Source: Pedobacter alluvionis (lineage in GTDB: Bacteria > Bacteroidota > Bacteroidia > Sphingobacteriales > Sphingobacteriaceae). Taken from it: DNA of 64,000 nt. The notes under the pieces were generated by a model that saw nothing but the letters and a program-made list of their open reading frames with translations, made no database searches and was not told where the DNA came from. The stretch covers positions 1-64,000 of the forward strand of contig NZ_RCCK01000014.1 in assembly GCF_003664035.1 (NCBI RefSeq), in the 5' to 3' direction. This document shows, piece by piece, positions 19,153-26,981 of the stretch. Position 1 is the first letter of the stretch. Every line of letters starts with the position of its first letter. The translations under genes and the position numbers were made by a program.

Positions 19153-19925
19153 AATTTTTGTTTTAGGGTGAATAGTAGCAGGTCGCTATTTCAACAACTT
19201 GCTATTAATTTTAAAGTGGTCATTTTATCAAGCTGGATTCTCGCGGTTATCCGCGTTAGTCTCATGGATAATTTACATAGGCATTTGTGTTAAAAGTGTA
19301 AAACATTGCATTTTATATTTAACCACTTCTATTTTACCACAGATCGCCTTTGCCTAACCCTTTCAAAACGGGTACGGCTACAAACATACCCGGCCAGTTT
19401 GCCAACCGATTAATGCAGCGGATGAAAAGCCTTTAAAAAATTTTAAAAAGTCGGTTTCGAAGTAAGGCAATTAGTCATTGATTAATTCCTACTCACTCTT
19501 TCTGAACTCGGTTTATATAAATGGTTGGAGACAAAAATAGAAGTGTTTAAGAAGTCTGACTATTGCAAATTGACAATTATATAGCACTATAGTTCAAATT
19601 GCGGTGGTCTAAATTGCTTGTTATTGGTCGGTTTTTTACATAATAATTATAAATCAATTATTTGTTATTTAAAACCTCTCGGGGGGATGAGATTAAGTTT
19701 TTGCATGAAGTTTTATACTAAAGTTCGCTGACTAAGCAATGCTGTGATGGATTCGATTCTTTATCAAGGTTGCATAAGACGCTGACATGCCTGCGCCAAT
19801 GTCCCCATTGGTAAGTTTAATAGTAGCATAGCTATTGTTAATAAAGAATTATTTTTCCGTATTTTTAGATATATTTTGTGTAATTCCAAATCATTAATCA
19901 AATCGGATCTTTCGCTCTAAAAAAC
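19153..19925. other. AT-rich spacer upstream of susC pair 2
   Basis: No gene or repeat was recognised. The promoter of the leftward susC/susD operon must lie in the right-to-left direction here, but no clear promoter box was found by eye. Confidence 0.5.
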
Positions 19926-20018
19926 GTGAGTAATTCAATGAGTGGAATTACAAAACAGCCCCAAATACTATTTAAACGCTGATTTTAGCACTAGGTGCAA
20001 ATCCCTCTGTGATCACAT
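19926..20018. repeat. att-like motif B plus module B
   Basis: The diverged motif GTGAGTAATTCAATGAGT (19926-19943) is followed by module B, TTTAAACGCTGA (19971-19982) ... AAATCCCTCTGTGATCACAT (ending 20018). The same order, motif then TTTAAACGCTGA then ATCACA then terminator, is seen at 33141-33265. The GGTGCAAATCC part resembles a tRNA T-arm, but no complete tRNA folds here. It marks the left edge of the accessory island. Confidence 0.45.
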
Positions 20019-20038
20019 CAAAGACTATCAAAAGGTAT

Positions 20039-20075
20039 AAACCCCTGCAATCGCACGATTAGCAGGGGTTTTGAT
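20039..20075 (+). terminator. Terminator adjoining module B
   Basis: Arms AAACCCCTGC (20039-20048) and GCAGGGGTTT (20062-20071) make a perfect 10-bp stem followed by a T-rich stretch. No gene directly precedes it, which suits a truncated gene remnant or attachment site. Confidence 0.75.
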
Positions 20076-20108
20076 TTTAAGGGATTGCCTATTCGTTAAT
20101 TTTTCTTT

Positions 20109-20306
20109 TCAAGACATACTTATCCAGTAAATCCCCATCTGTCCCCTGTTATCCATTATGCCTTTTGGCAACTGATTTTTAGGATAGCTTGAAATTGAAG
20201 TATCTACTCCTTTTACTAATGCACTTAAGGCTTCAAGTTTATTTTCTGAAAATGGAAGTACCAAAAAATAGATAGGATTTATTCTGGTGTAGGTATTTGT
20301 AATGGA
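20109..20306 (-). pseudogene. Remnant of the 3' end of an unknown gene
   Basis: Reading leftward, an open frame without a proper start ends at TGA (20109-20111). The translated tail reads INPIYFLVLPFSENKLEALS, then ALVKGVDTSISSYPKNQLPK, then GIMDNRGQMGIYWISMS, which looks like genuine protein rather than chance sequence. Upstream the frame runs into a stop within about 30 codons. It is probably the end of a gene cut off when the neighbouring accessory DNA was inserted or deleted. The family is not recognised. Confidence 0.4.
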
Positions 20307-20498
20307 TGAACTATGACAGATAAGCGATATTAGAGATGTGGAGAGAAGTGTAAATTTTTATTTTAAATTATGGCTTCAAAATAATTTCAGGCGGAGTGCT
20401 GTATGGTTTTGTGTAAAATTTAAGATAACCGTTTTAATTAACAAATCTCTTCCTGTATATTCATCTGTCACGCCCTCATTTAAAAATCTAAATTAACG

Positions 20499-22433
20499 AT
20501 GAATAAATTAACACTCAACAGAGGCAAAGCCACGGCTTGCCTAATTCTTATGTGCCTATTTCTGGTACAATCGTGTCGTAAGGACATTTTAATATCCAAT
20601 TCAAAAGACAAAATAGAAAATGCCAGAATTTGGTACGGGAAACAATTTGATAAATCAAGCAGGGTTTTGATTTCTAGCAAAGGAGATACCTTATCGCTAA
20701 CCATGCAACCAAAATGGGCTACCGCATACATTTCTGCTTTAGAAGATCAAGCAGACACCTATATTATTCCTCTTGAAACAGACCTTCCTAAAGAGTTAAA
20801 ACATTCAATTAATCCCATTTTACTGATGCGTCAAAAAGGTAGTGGGTATGATGTGAAAATAATAAAGAATATTGAACAAGATTCAACGGAAAATACAGAT
20901 AAAAACAAGCTTAACAATGACAAATTATTATCTGAGAGGGCTTTTGGAAATGTTCACCGAATAGATCAAAATAATAATACTTCTGGAAATAAATCGAGTA
21001 TAAATAATCCTACATTGAATACAGAAGGCTTCTCAGGTTCAAATCAAAACAAAATTATGGGTGGTAATGGCCCTGATTTGAGTGGATGCTTAGATTGGTG
21101 GTTGGTAACTGAAGATGGGGCTGGAGAGGTAACAAATACAGAGTATATCGGCAGAACATGTCCACCCGATCTTAGTCAAGGTGGAGGCGGTGGAGGTGGT
21201 ACTGGCGGAGGTAATGGCGATGGCGGAAATGGTAATTTTGGGACCGACCCAAACTGTCGCAATTGTAAGGTAGCAGATAGGAATTTCTCTGCAATGCTAG
21301 CCTATGCACAAGCGGCTGGTCTTGCTGTAACCCCTTCTTTTGAAACCACTTTAACTTTGGATGATGGAACAAAAATTGAAGGAACAGCAACAGAAATAAG
21401 AAATTCGCAAGGAGAAATTGTTGCAACATTTTTTAGCCCAAATACAAACGCTGCCAACTATGGGCTAGAAGTGGGATACCATTACAGTATAGGAAACAAA
21501 GGACCCAGTGGCACGAGTAACCCTGATAATACAGTACCTAATTTTTATTTCAATTTTGGCAACAAGATAGGTTTTAGCACACCTAACATACCTGGCGGTG
21601 GTAATATAAAATATACAAATTATGCTGCAGAGCTAATCAATATGATAGGCATAACAGAAGATAGTGAAGGTAAAGATTTTCTATATCATCATATGGATAT
21701 TGCACGTACACTTAAATCATTTATAGATAACAATGGCGGAACAACAAGAGAAAATATAGATTTTATAAAGTGGACAGTTTTATATTTCATGGGACATCCA
21801 AACGTAAGTATTGAAGAAGTACTGAATGCTGAATTTGATAACGAGACTGCATTCCCAACAAATACAGATCTTGCTAATTATGTTGAACTTGCAATTGATG
21901 ACTCTGAAACCCGAATAGTGATATCGCCACAAGACATGGTGAAGTATCCTAAATTCACAGCACTTGTCAAAGGATTATATAATAGAGTTGCCAATACGCC
22001 AAAAATAATGGCAGCATTAGTAAAATATACAGGCTTTACTCAAACCTCTGTTTTAAATGACTTGAAATTTGATAAGCGTGGCCCTATCATCTATATTACG
22101 CCTAAAGAGCAGTTAAAAACTTATTATCCAAAAACGAAAACCTATGGTTATCCATATGGTAGATGTATAAGTGATGATGTAAACAAACATTATATTTTCT
22201 TAAATAAGGAATTTATAGACTTGCTAGAAGCTGCAAACGGAACCAATTCAGATGCGTTGGTTATATTGCTAGCTACTACAATCCTCCACGAATATGTTCA
22301 TTGGAGCGATAACAATTTTGGACTTTCCCCTTCACTTCCGGGAGAGATGGGTGATTTATTTGAAAAAGATGCATTTGGTGAGGTACTTCAATACAACAAG
22401 AAAAATGGAAAATTATATTACAGAAAAAAATAA
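20499..22433 (+). CDS. Toxin-like lipoprotein with C-terminal HExxH metallopeptidase domain
   Basis: The 644-residue protein has a lipoprotein signal (lipobox VQSC near residue 26), a long low-complexity N-terminal part, a glycine-rich linker (residues about 227-247, following RTCPPDLSQ) and a C-terminal domain with the zinc motif HEYVHWSDN (597-605); E616 in the PGEMGDLFEKDAFGE stretch is a possible third ligand. The layout of exported head, Gly-rich linker and variable C-terminal peptidase resembles contact-dependent/polymorphic toxins of Bacteroidota. Small exported proteins follow immediately, the usual place for immunity genes, and the first overlaps its end by 29 bases. The toxin role is an inference; a nutritional or structural peptidase is the main alternative. 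Confidence 0.6.
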   Translation: MNKLTLNRGKATACLILMCLFLVQSCRKDILISNSKDKIENARIWYGKQFDKSSRVLISSKGDTLSLTMQPKWATAYISALEDQADTYIIPLETDLPKELKHSINPILLMRQKGSGYDVKIIKNIEQDSTENTDKNKLNNDKLLSERAFGNVHRIDQNNNTSGNKSSINNPTLNTEGFSGSNQNKIMGGNGPDLSGCLDWWLVTEDGAGEVTNTEYIGRTCPPDLSQGGGGGGGTGGGNGDGGNGNFGTDPNCRNCKVADRNFSAMLAYAQAAGLAVTPSFETTLTLDDGTKIEGTATEIRNSQGEIVATFFSPNTNAANYGLEVGYHYSIGNKGPSGTSNPDNTVPNFYFNFGNKIGFSTPNIPGGGNIKYTNYAAELINMIGITEDSEGKDFLYHHMDIARTLKSFIDNNGGTTRENIDFIKWTVLYFMGHPNVSIEEVLNAEFDNETAFPTNTDLANYVELAIDDSETRIVISPQDMVKYPKFTALVKGLYNRVANTPKIMAALVKYTGFTQTSVLNDLKFDKRGPIIYITPKEQLKTYYPKTKTYGYPYGRCISDDVNKHYIFLNKEFIDLLEAANGTNSDALVILLATTILHEYVHWSDNNFGLSPSLPGEMGDLFEKDAFGEVLQYNKKNGKLYYRKK

Positions 22434-22827
22434 GTGGCTTTGGCTATTCATTATTGCATTATGCATAGCCTGCACGTCCAATAATGAAAAATCGATACCG
22501 CAGGACATTATAGCTAAAAGTACAGGCTATACCGTTAGGAAATATAAAAGATATCTTTATCCCGAGGTTTGCATCTTGAAAAATGAATTAACGAGAGAGG
22601 CGAAAATGGTAAACATTGACGGAATGGAGGTAAATTTAATTGATGAAAAAGCCGTAAAATCAACAGAGATTTCAACAATTGAATTCTATAAATTTATGCA
22701 GATCGAAAATGGTAATACCGAGATCGAACTGGTGCTTATGCCGCGTAGACAATATATTAGATTTCGCTTTAAAAAATCTGGCAATGAAACTTGGGATAGT
22801 ACTACGATCACACCCTGGCAGGACTGA
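22405..22827 (+). CDS. Small lipoprotein, candidate immunity protein
   Basis: Start ATG 22405 gives a 140-residue protein with a compact lipoprotein signal (WLWLFIIALCIACTSNN, Cys near residue 23). A longer reading from 22294 would lack a signal at its N-terminus and overlap the upstream gene by 140 bases, so it was not used. With this start the overlap with the metallopeptidase gene is 29 bases, implying translational coupling. No family is recognised; the rest looks beta-rich. Position right after a toxin-like gene and export to the same compartment suggest an inhibitor or immunity role. Confidence 0.6.
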   Translation: MENYITEKNKWLWLFIIALCIACTSNNEKSIPQDIIAKSTGYTVRKYKRYLYPEVCILKNELTREAKMVNIDGMEVNLIDEKAVKSTEISTIEFYKFMQIENGNTEIELVLMPRRQYIRFRFKKSGNETWDSTTITPWQD

Positions 22828-22923
22828 CTTTATACTTAAAAGCTGTGACGGCCATTTTTGCCGATGTGCCCATGCTGGTATTTATTTCATAGTAAAAGTG
22901 AAAAGCATAAAAAAATAAGTAAA

Positions 22924-23499
22924 ATGAAATATTTTCAAATATTATTTGTCCTTTTATTGTTCACATGTACCAAGTCTTACTCCCAGGTATATGACAAAGC
23001 TATTAAGGGCACCATAGTTAAATTTCTAAAATGGCACAAAGAGGGAAAAGAAGAGAAGTTAGGAGAACACTATTTTGTGCCCAGATATGACGGAACGGGA
23101 GATAGAAAAAGATATTTTGATCGTGATAGTTTAGAACTTTATTATAATAATTTTAGGCATAGTGGCTTAATTTCGGAATTATATATTGAGCAATTAAAAG
23201 AGTATTTCAACTATTATGAAAAATTTCTCGGTGATAAGCCTGAAGATGGGGAATTGATCAAAATTGAAGGTTTAGACCAGGATATCGTACTCAACACGTT
23301 CGAACCAGAAGAAATTTTAGAAAATATAGGGACATTAAAAATCACTAAAATTTTAGTCATATATAATAAGGCATTGGTTGGGATAAATTTTAAGAAAAAT
23401 GTTGATATGATTTTTCAATTAACAAAAACTGATAATAAATGGCTTATAGATTATATAGGGGCCGACAATACAAATAAAAATAGTGCATTTAGTCAATAA
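22924..23499 (+). CDS. Small secreted protein, DUF3828/NTF2-like
   Basis: Start ATG 22924 places a clean signal peptide (MKYFQILFVLLLFTCTKSYSQ) at the N-terminus of a 191-residue protein; the longer frame from 22858 adds 22 residues that bury it. The mature part begins VYDKAIKGTIVKFLKWHKEG and ends with a strand pattern FQLTKTDNKWLIDYI, similar to small NTF2-like/DUF3828 exported proteins, some of which act as immunity proteins. It follows the candidate immunity lipoprotein by 96 bases. The family call is tentative. Confidence 0.5.
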   Translation: MKYFQILFVLLLFTCTKSYSQVYDKAIKGTIVKFLKWHKEGKEEKLGEHYFVPRYDGTGDRKRYFDRDSLELYYNNFRHSGLISELYIEQLKEYFNYYEKFLGDKPEDGELIKIEGLDQDIVLNTFEPEEILENIGTLKITKILVIYNKALVGINFKKNVDMIFQLTKTDNKWLIDYIGADNTNKNSAFSQ

Positions 23500-23729
23500 C
23501 CCTCACCGAAGACGGCGTGAAAGAAGTGAGTGTATTGTTAACTCCTATCAAATTAGATGTTGGAAAATATGTGGTTTCGCTAACAAAAAAAGGCAAAGAC
23601 CTTTATAAAGTTGATGGTAAAAACATCTATATAGAAACAAAATACCTTTATGAATATGCTACAGGCGAAAAAGTTGTTTTGAAAATAGAATCTACTTATG
23701 GTTACTCAAAGGGCAAAGTAATTTTTTGA
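23493..23729 (+). pseudogene. C-terminal fragment of a hypothetical protein
   Basis: The frame is open from 23493 and reads SITLTEDGVKEVSVLL, ending GYSKGKVIF. A GTG at 23517 could start it, but the sequence looks like the end of a larger beta-rich protein. It follows the upstream stop with no space for a promoter and has no signal peptide. It may be a leftover of a recombined toxin/immunity cassette, a common feature of such loci. Confidence 0.4.
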
Positions 23730-23940
23730 CAAAGTGACGTTCCATGCCTGTCCATAGAGTTCCGAATGGTTATACGAATTAGTTAATAGAACAGCATCTG
23801 TGGCTAACTTTTACTTAAGTTTATAAAACTCAATTTTATTCTTATATCCGTAGAGACGCTACGCTTAACACTACTGACAGAAGGGTGATTTAAAATTACA
23901 ATTTAGTAATAGTAGCCAGATTAGATCGGTGCCTGCAAAA

Positions 23941-23968
23941 AAAATGGGCATATCTCCATGCCCATTTT
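23941..23968 (-). terminator. Terminator of the leftward HTH/secreted-protein operon
   Basis: Perfect 11-base arms AAAATGGGCAT (23941-23951) and ATGCCCATTTT (23958-23968). Read leftward the stem runs into eight T residues, 55 bases after the stop of the leftward gene at 24023. Confidence 0.85.
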
Positions 23969-24022
23969 GAAAATGACAAAATTACGGAAGAATAGAATCA
24001 AAAATGTGTTTACTTTAAACAG

Positions 24023-24541
24023 CTATTCTTTTTCCCTCCTGAAAATCATTTTTGCTGGAAATGTTCTTCCGTCTTTTCGTTTTGTTCCAATTTTTAATGC
24101 ATTGTCACGACCTAGGACAAGTTCAATAGTTTTACTGTCTTTCTTAATAATTTTAAGGTCATAAAATTTACTCTTTGGTTCATCCACCAAATTGCCACTT
24201 ATAGTATCACTTTTTTGGTCTAAACCTGCCAGTATTGAATGCTTATTATCTTTATAACCGGATGTAGAGTTTTTAAGGTTGTCTAAGATGAGCTGGTTAC
24301 CATGTTTATATGAAATGTAACCCAGAAGAGCATCGGCATGGATGTCAAGCCCATATTGAATCGAAATATTTTCAATTTTCAGTTTCATTCTAATAGTATC
24401 TATACCATTGACAGAAATCCAGTTACCTCTAAATTTACTTAAGCTTGGATTAGTTAAGTTAGAACCTTTCTTCGGCAAAACCTGTCCGAATGTAACGGGT
24501 ACATAAAATACTACCAATGCAACAAATATTATTTTCTTCAT
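24023..24541 (-). CDS. Secreted protein, DUF6705-like
   Basis: The 172-residue protein has a signal peptide (MKKIIFVALVVFYVPVTFGQ) and a beta-rich body with FRGNWISVNGIDTIRMKLKI near residues 38-57, as in the DUF6705-type exported proteins of Bacteroidota. Its function is unknown. It lies 21 bases after the small HTH gene and ends before a strong terminator, so the two form an operon. Confidence 0.6.
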   Translation of the reverse strand: MKKIIFVALVVFYVPVTFGQVLPKKGSNLTNPSLSKFRGNWISVNGIDTIRMKLKIENISIQYGLDIHADALLGYISYKHGNQLILDNLKNSTSGYKDNKHSILAGLDQKSDTISGNLVDEPKSKFYDLKIIKKDSKTIELVLGRDNALKIGTKRKDGRTFPAKMIFRREKE

Positions 24542-24562
24542 TAATCTATTTATTGATTTGTT

Positions 24563-24883
24563 TTACCTAGTCTGCTTAGCTCTATTTACGCTGATCTTAC
24601 TTATAATCTTCTTCTCTGTTTCTGCCTGTATCACATTGATGATCAGATTTGGGTCAATATTTAGTATGTATGCTAAACGTAGTATTTCAGATACGGTGAA
24701 CTTTTCGGGATCAGCCAGTTTTACAGAATACCTTTCTGAATTGATACCTAAAAGTTTGATGATCTTAGTCGGGTATAATTCCGAAATATCATACATCTTT
24801 TTAATCTTGTTGGTTTCAAACATTGCGCCTATTGACGAAAGGTCTTTTTCGGGACTATTATTGTTGTTCTTCCAATTAGCCAT
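24563..24883 (-). CDS. Small helix-turn-helix (XRE-like) protein
   Basis: The 106-residue protein contains an HTH-like segment (YPTKIIKLLGINSERYSVKL followed by FTVSEILRLAYILNIDPNLI, residues about 37-80) resembling Cro/C1-type domains. A near-perfect 32-base palindrome lies 55 bases upstream of its start and could be its own operator. It is the first gene of a two-gene leftward unit with the secreted protein. Confidence 0.6.
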   Translation of the reverse strand: MANWKNNNNSPEKDLSSIGAMFETNKIKKMYDISELYPTKIIKLLGINSERYSVKLADPEKFTVSEILRLAYILNIDPNLIINVIQAETEKKIISKISVNRAKQTR

Positions 24884-24938
24884 ATTAATGCGTTTATAAC
24901 TAAAGTCGTCAATAGATTACTATTCATTTATAAAAAAG

Positions 24939-24970
24939 AACTATTGGTAATTTTAAAAATACTAATAGTT
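24939..24970 (-). promoter_or_regulatory. 32-base palindrome upstream of the HTH gene
   Basis: Arms AACTATTGGTAATTTT and AAAAATACTAATAGTT match in 14 of 16 positions with no spacer, centred about 70 bases upstream of the HTH start. This is consistent with autoregulation by a dimeric HTH protein. Confidence 0.55.
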
Positions 24971-25058
24971 TGTTTTTGTCCGGACTTTTCACTACGTTTG
25001 GGTATGAAAGAATAAAGAATTATTTTTAGCGACTACTTCACAAAATATTGAAGCATTC

Positions 25059-25252
25059 GCACTTCGAGTCTCGTCTTAGAAACCTGAGAAATTTCAAACG
25101 GATACGAGAGGTAAGTGTAGTGCTCATGTCATAGGCGTGAGCCTGCTTTTCCGTATCCAAGGCTTCTCAGGGCCACTAAGACGGGAAGTGGGTTTCACGC
25201 CTTATTTTATGCCGCCCACTTCCAAGACTCATTTAAAAGAAATTTAAATGAG
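25059..25252 (+). ncRNA. Structure-rich leader or non-coding RNA upstream of the HEPN gene
   Basis: The first stem is built of CACTTC, CGTCTTAG, CCTGAGAA and GGATACG on the left (25060-25106) and CGTATCC, TTCTCAGG, CTAAGACG and GAAGTG on the right (25152-25190). GAAGTGGG (25185-25192) can instead pair with CCCACTTC (25215-25222), giving an alternative fold. A third hairpin, CTCATTTAAA/TTTAAATGAG (25228-25252), ends 6 bases before the ATG at 25259. The symmetry is far above chance. It could be a regulatory leader, a stand-alone RNA, or the end of a mobile element. No known family was recognised. Confidence 0.5.
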
Positions 25253-25258
25253 ATCAAT

Positions 25259-26173
25259 ATGGAACCAAAATTATCACCAGAAGCCGAACACGCTGTGCAT
25301 TTCAGGGAGTTTATCCATCGGCTCGCGCAGAAGTTCGAACCACTCCAGATCTTCAGCTTTTCGCAGAACAGCTCCACGCATCATTCCCAGGGCTGCTTTA
25401 ATAACAATCACGGCTATTTTAAATGCGACTATTGCCTATTGGTAGTTACCGAAACCGCAACCCGAATAGATTATGAAATGCAGGATTTCGCCAACAGCTA
25501 TTATCAGCATGGAACGATTACCGTGATCTCCCATGGCAGGCAATCTGTTATCGACGCAGTACAGCAAAACAGCCGCTTTTTTATCAGCGTGCTTACATAC
25601 GGAAAACTACTCTATAGTAAGGATGGACTGTTAGATGGTGATCCAATAGCTGCGTTTATCCCCTCAAAGGGCGCAATCAAGGCACTCAAACATTATGAAC
25701 ACCGTATACCGCTGGCCGACGGATTTTTGATGTGCGCATCCGAATGTCTGGAAAAGGAGCAGTTCGGGATTTGTGCCTTTATGCTCCATCAGGCCGTAGA
25801 ACAGACTTGTATCTGCCTGGTGAGGGTTCATATCGCCTACCGTTCAGAGTTCCATAACCTTTACCGTCTGCTCCGTTTGTGTCAATGCTTTTCTAAAAAG
25901 CCTTTTCAACTTTTCCTTTCCTCACCCGAAGATGAACGTTTATTTGATATAATGGCAAAGAGCTATTCTGGTTCACGTTATAAAGATGATTTTACGGTTT
26001 CCCGGCAGGATGCGGAGCGTCTTTATCAACGGGTCGCGTCTTTTCTTTTGCTGGCAAAGGAGATGTGCAACGAAAAAATAGAACTGCTTGCTAAATCGGC
26101 ATCAGATTATTATGCAGTCTTAAAAAATGCTGATCATCTACAGATCGAAAAAATATTACAAACCAATATTTGA
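25259..26173 (+). CDS. HEPN-domain protein with degenerate nucleotidyltransferase-like N-domain
   Basis: The 304-residue protein has an N-terminal half resembling MNT-type nucleotidyltransferases (residues about 20-130: PLQIFSFSQNSS, DYCLLVV, then GRQSVIDAV and RFFISVLTYGKLLY) but without a GS...DxD active site. The C-terminal half is a HEPN domain (about 165-280: AFMLHQAVEQTCICLV, FHNLYRLL, GSRYKDDF). Fused or paired MNT-HEPN proteins occur in toxin-antitoxin and other defence settings, and this type is also common on integrated elements of Bacteroidota. No RX4-6H ribonuclease motif is evident in the HEPN part, so RNase activity is doubtful. A structured leader precedes it and a partner gene follows after 4 bases. 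Confidence 0.7.
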   Translation: MEPKLSPEAEHAVHFREFIHRLAQKFEPLQIFSFSQNSSTHHSQGCFNNNHGYFKCDYCLLVVTETATRIDYEMQDFANSYYQHGTITVISHGRQSVIDAVQQNSRFFISVLTYGKLLYSKDGLLDGDPIAAFIPSKGAIKALKHYEHRIPLADGFLMCASECLEKEQFGICAFMLHQAVEQTCICLVRVHIAYRSEFHNLYRLLRLCQCFSKKPFQLFLSSPEDERLFDIMAKSYSGSRYKDDFTVSRQDAERLYQRVASFLLLAKEMCNEKIELLAKSASDYYAVLKNADHLQIEKILQTNI

Positions 26174-26177
26174 AACT

Positions 26178-26764
26178 ATGAAGAAGCAAATAAAAAAAAT
26201 ATCAGACAACAGTATTGTTTATCTTAACAATGATGAAATAACAGAGCCGATAAAAGTGGTACACGATTTTTTCAGTCACTCCTGGTTGCCCAATCATTTG
26301 AAGATGCTGAAACGCTGGCGAAACGATGCAGCGCTTGAATCCGAAGAATCAAAAAAATGTAGCCCAGCCTACCTTGTTTATCATTACGAACTGACCATAA
26401 AGCTGATAGAGGCCGCCTGGCTCTTAAAAAACCACAAGCTTGGCAATCTTGACTTCGATGACAAACAGGAAAGTGATATCGCAAAATGGTACATCAAAAC
26501 CGAAAGGAAGAAGCTACGGGACTATCCTGGAAATCTGAGCATTCGGGAGATCGTGAAACCTTCATCTGTACTAAAGAAAATGTTCAGGATCTATAAACTG
26601 GACGGGTACAAAAAATCCTGCACACATGGCTTCACAATGCACTGAGCACCTCTTTCATAGAAGAAAGCCTTTCCAAATCTGAAGTAATTACAGTTTACGA
26701 ACAATTGGTCAAACTGTTCGAGGCTACCTGGCTGATCAGTGAGCGTTTAAAAGAGGACAATTAA
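26178..26764 (+). pseudogene. Hypothetical partner of the HEPN gene, frameshifted
   Basis: The start ATG 26178 is 4 bases after the HEPN stop; the longer frame from 26127 would overlap it by 47 bases. Translation runs MKKQIKKISDNSIVYLNNDE to a premature stop at 26645. Adding one A to the six-A run at 26610-26615 restores a frame reading ILHTWLHNALSTSF and ending LFEATWLISERLKEDN at TAA 26762-26764. The repaired protein is about 195 residues, helical, and contains two related segments (LIEAAWLL and LFEATWLI). No family is recognised. It may be a true pseudogene, a slippage-expressed gene, or a sequencing error. Confidence 0.55.
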
Positions 26765-26981
26765 AACTTTATTTTCCAAAGAAATTTGAACTCAAAAAAA
26801 AATGCCAAGTACCAATTTAATCACAAATCTAAGTTCCATTTAACCAGTCTATAACTATTTTCGAAATTTGCATAACTTATGATTAATGGTTGCTTTTTCT
26901 CATCTAATGTCATAACTTCAGTATCAATTAGCTGTTCACCTCTTAAGAATTTAGTATCTTCGAAGAACTAATTGTTTATAA

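Noticed and set aside
19985..20018. tRNA gene at module B
   Set aside because: Only a T-arm-like GGTGCAAATCC is seen; no D-arm, anticodon arm or paired acceptor stem could be found.
22294..22404. Longer start for the small lipoprotein gene
   Set aside because: It would overlap the metallopeptidase gene by 140 bases and hide the lipoprotein signal; ATG 22405 fits better.
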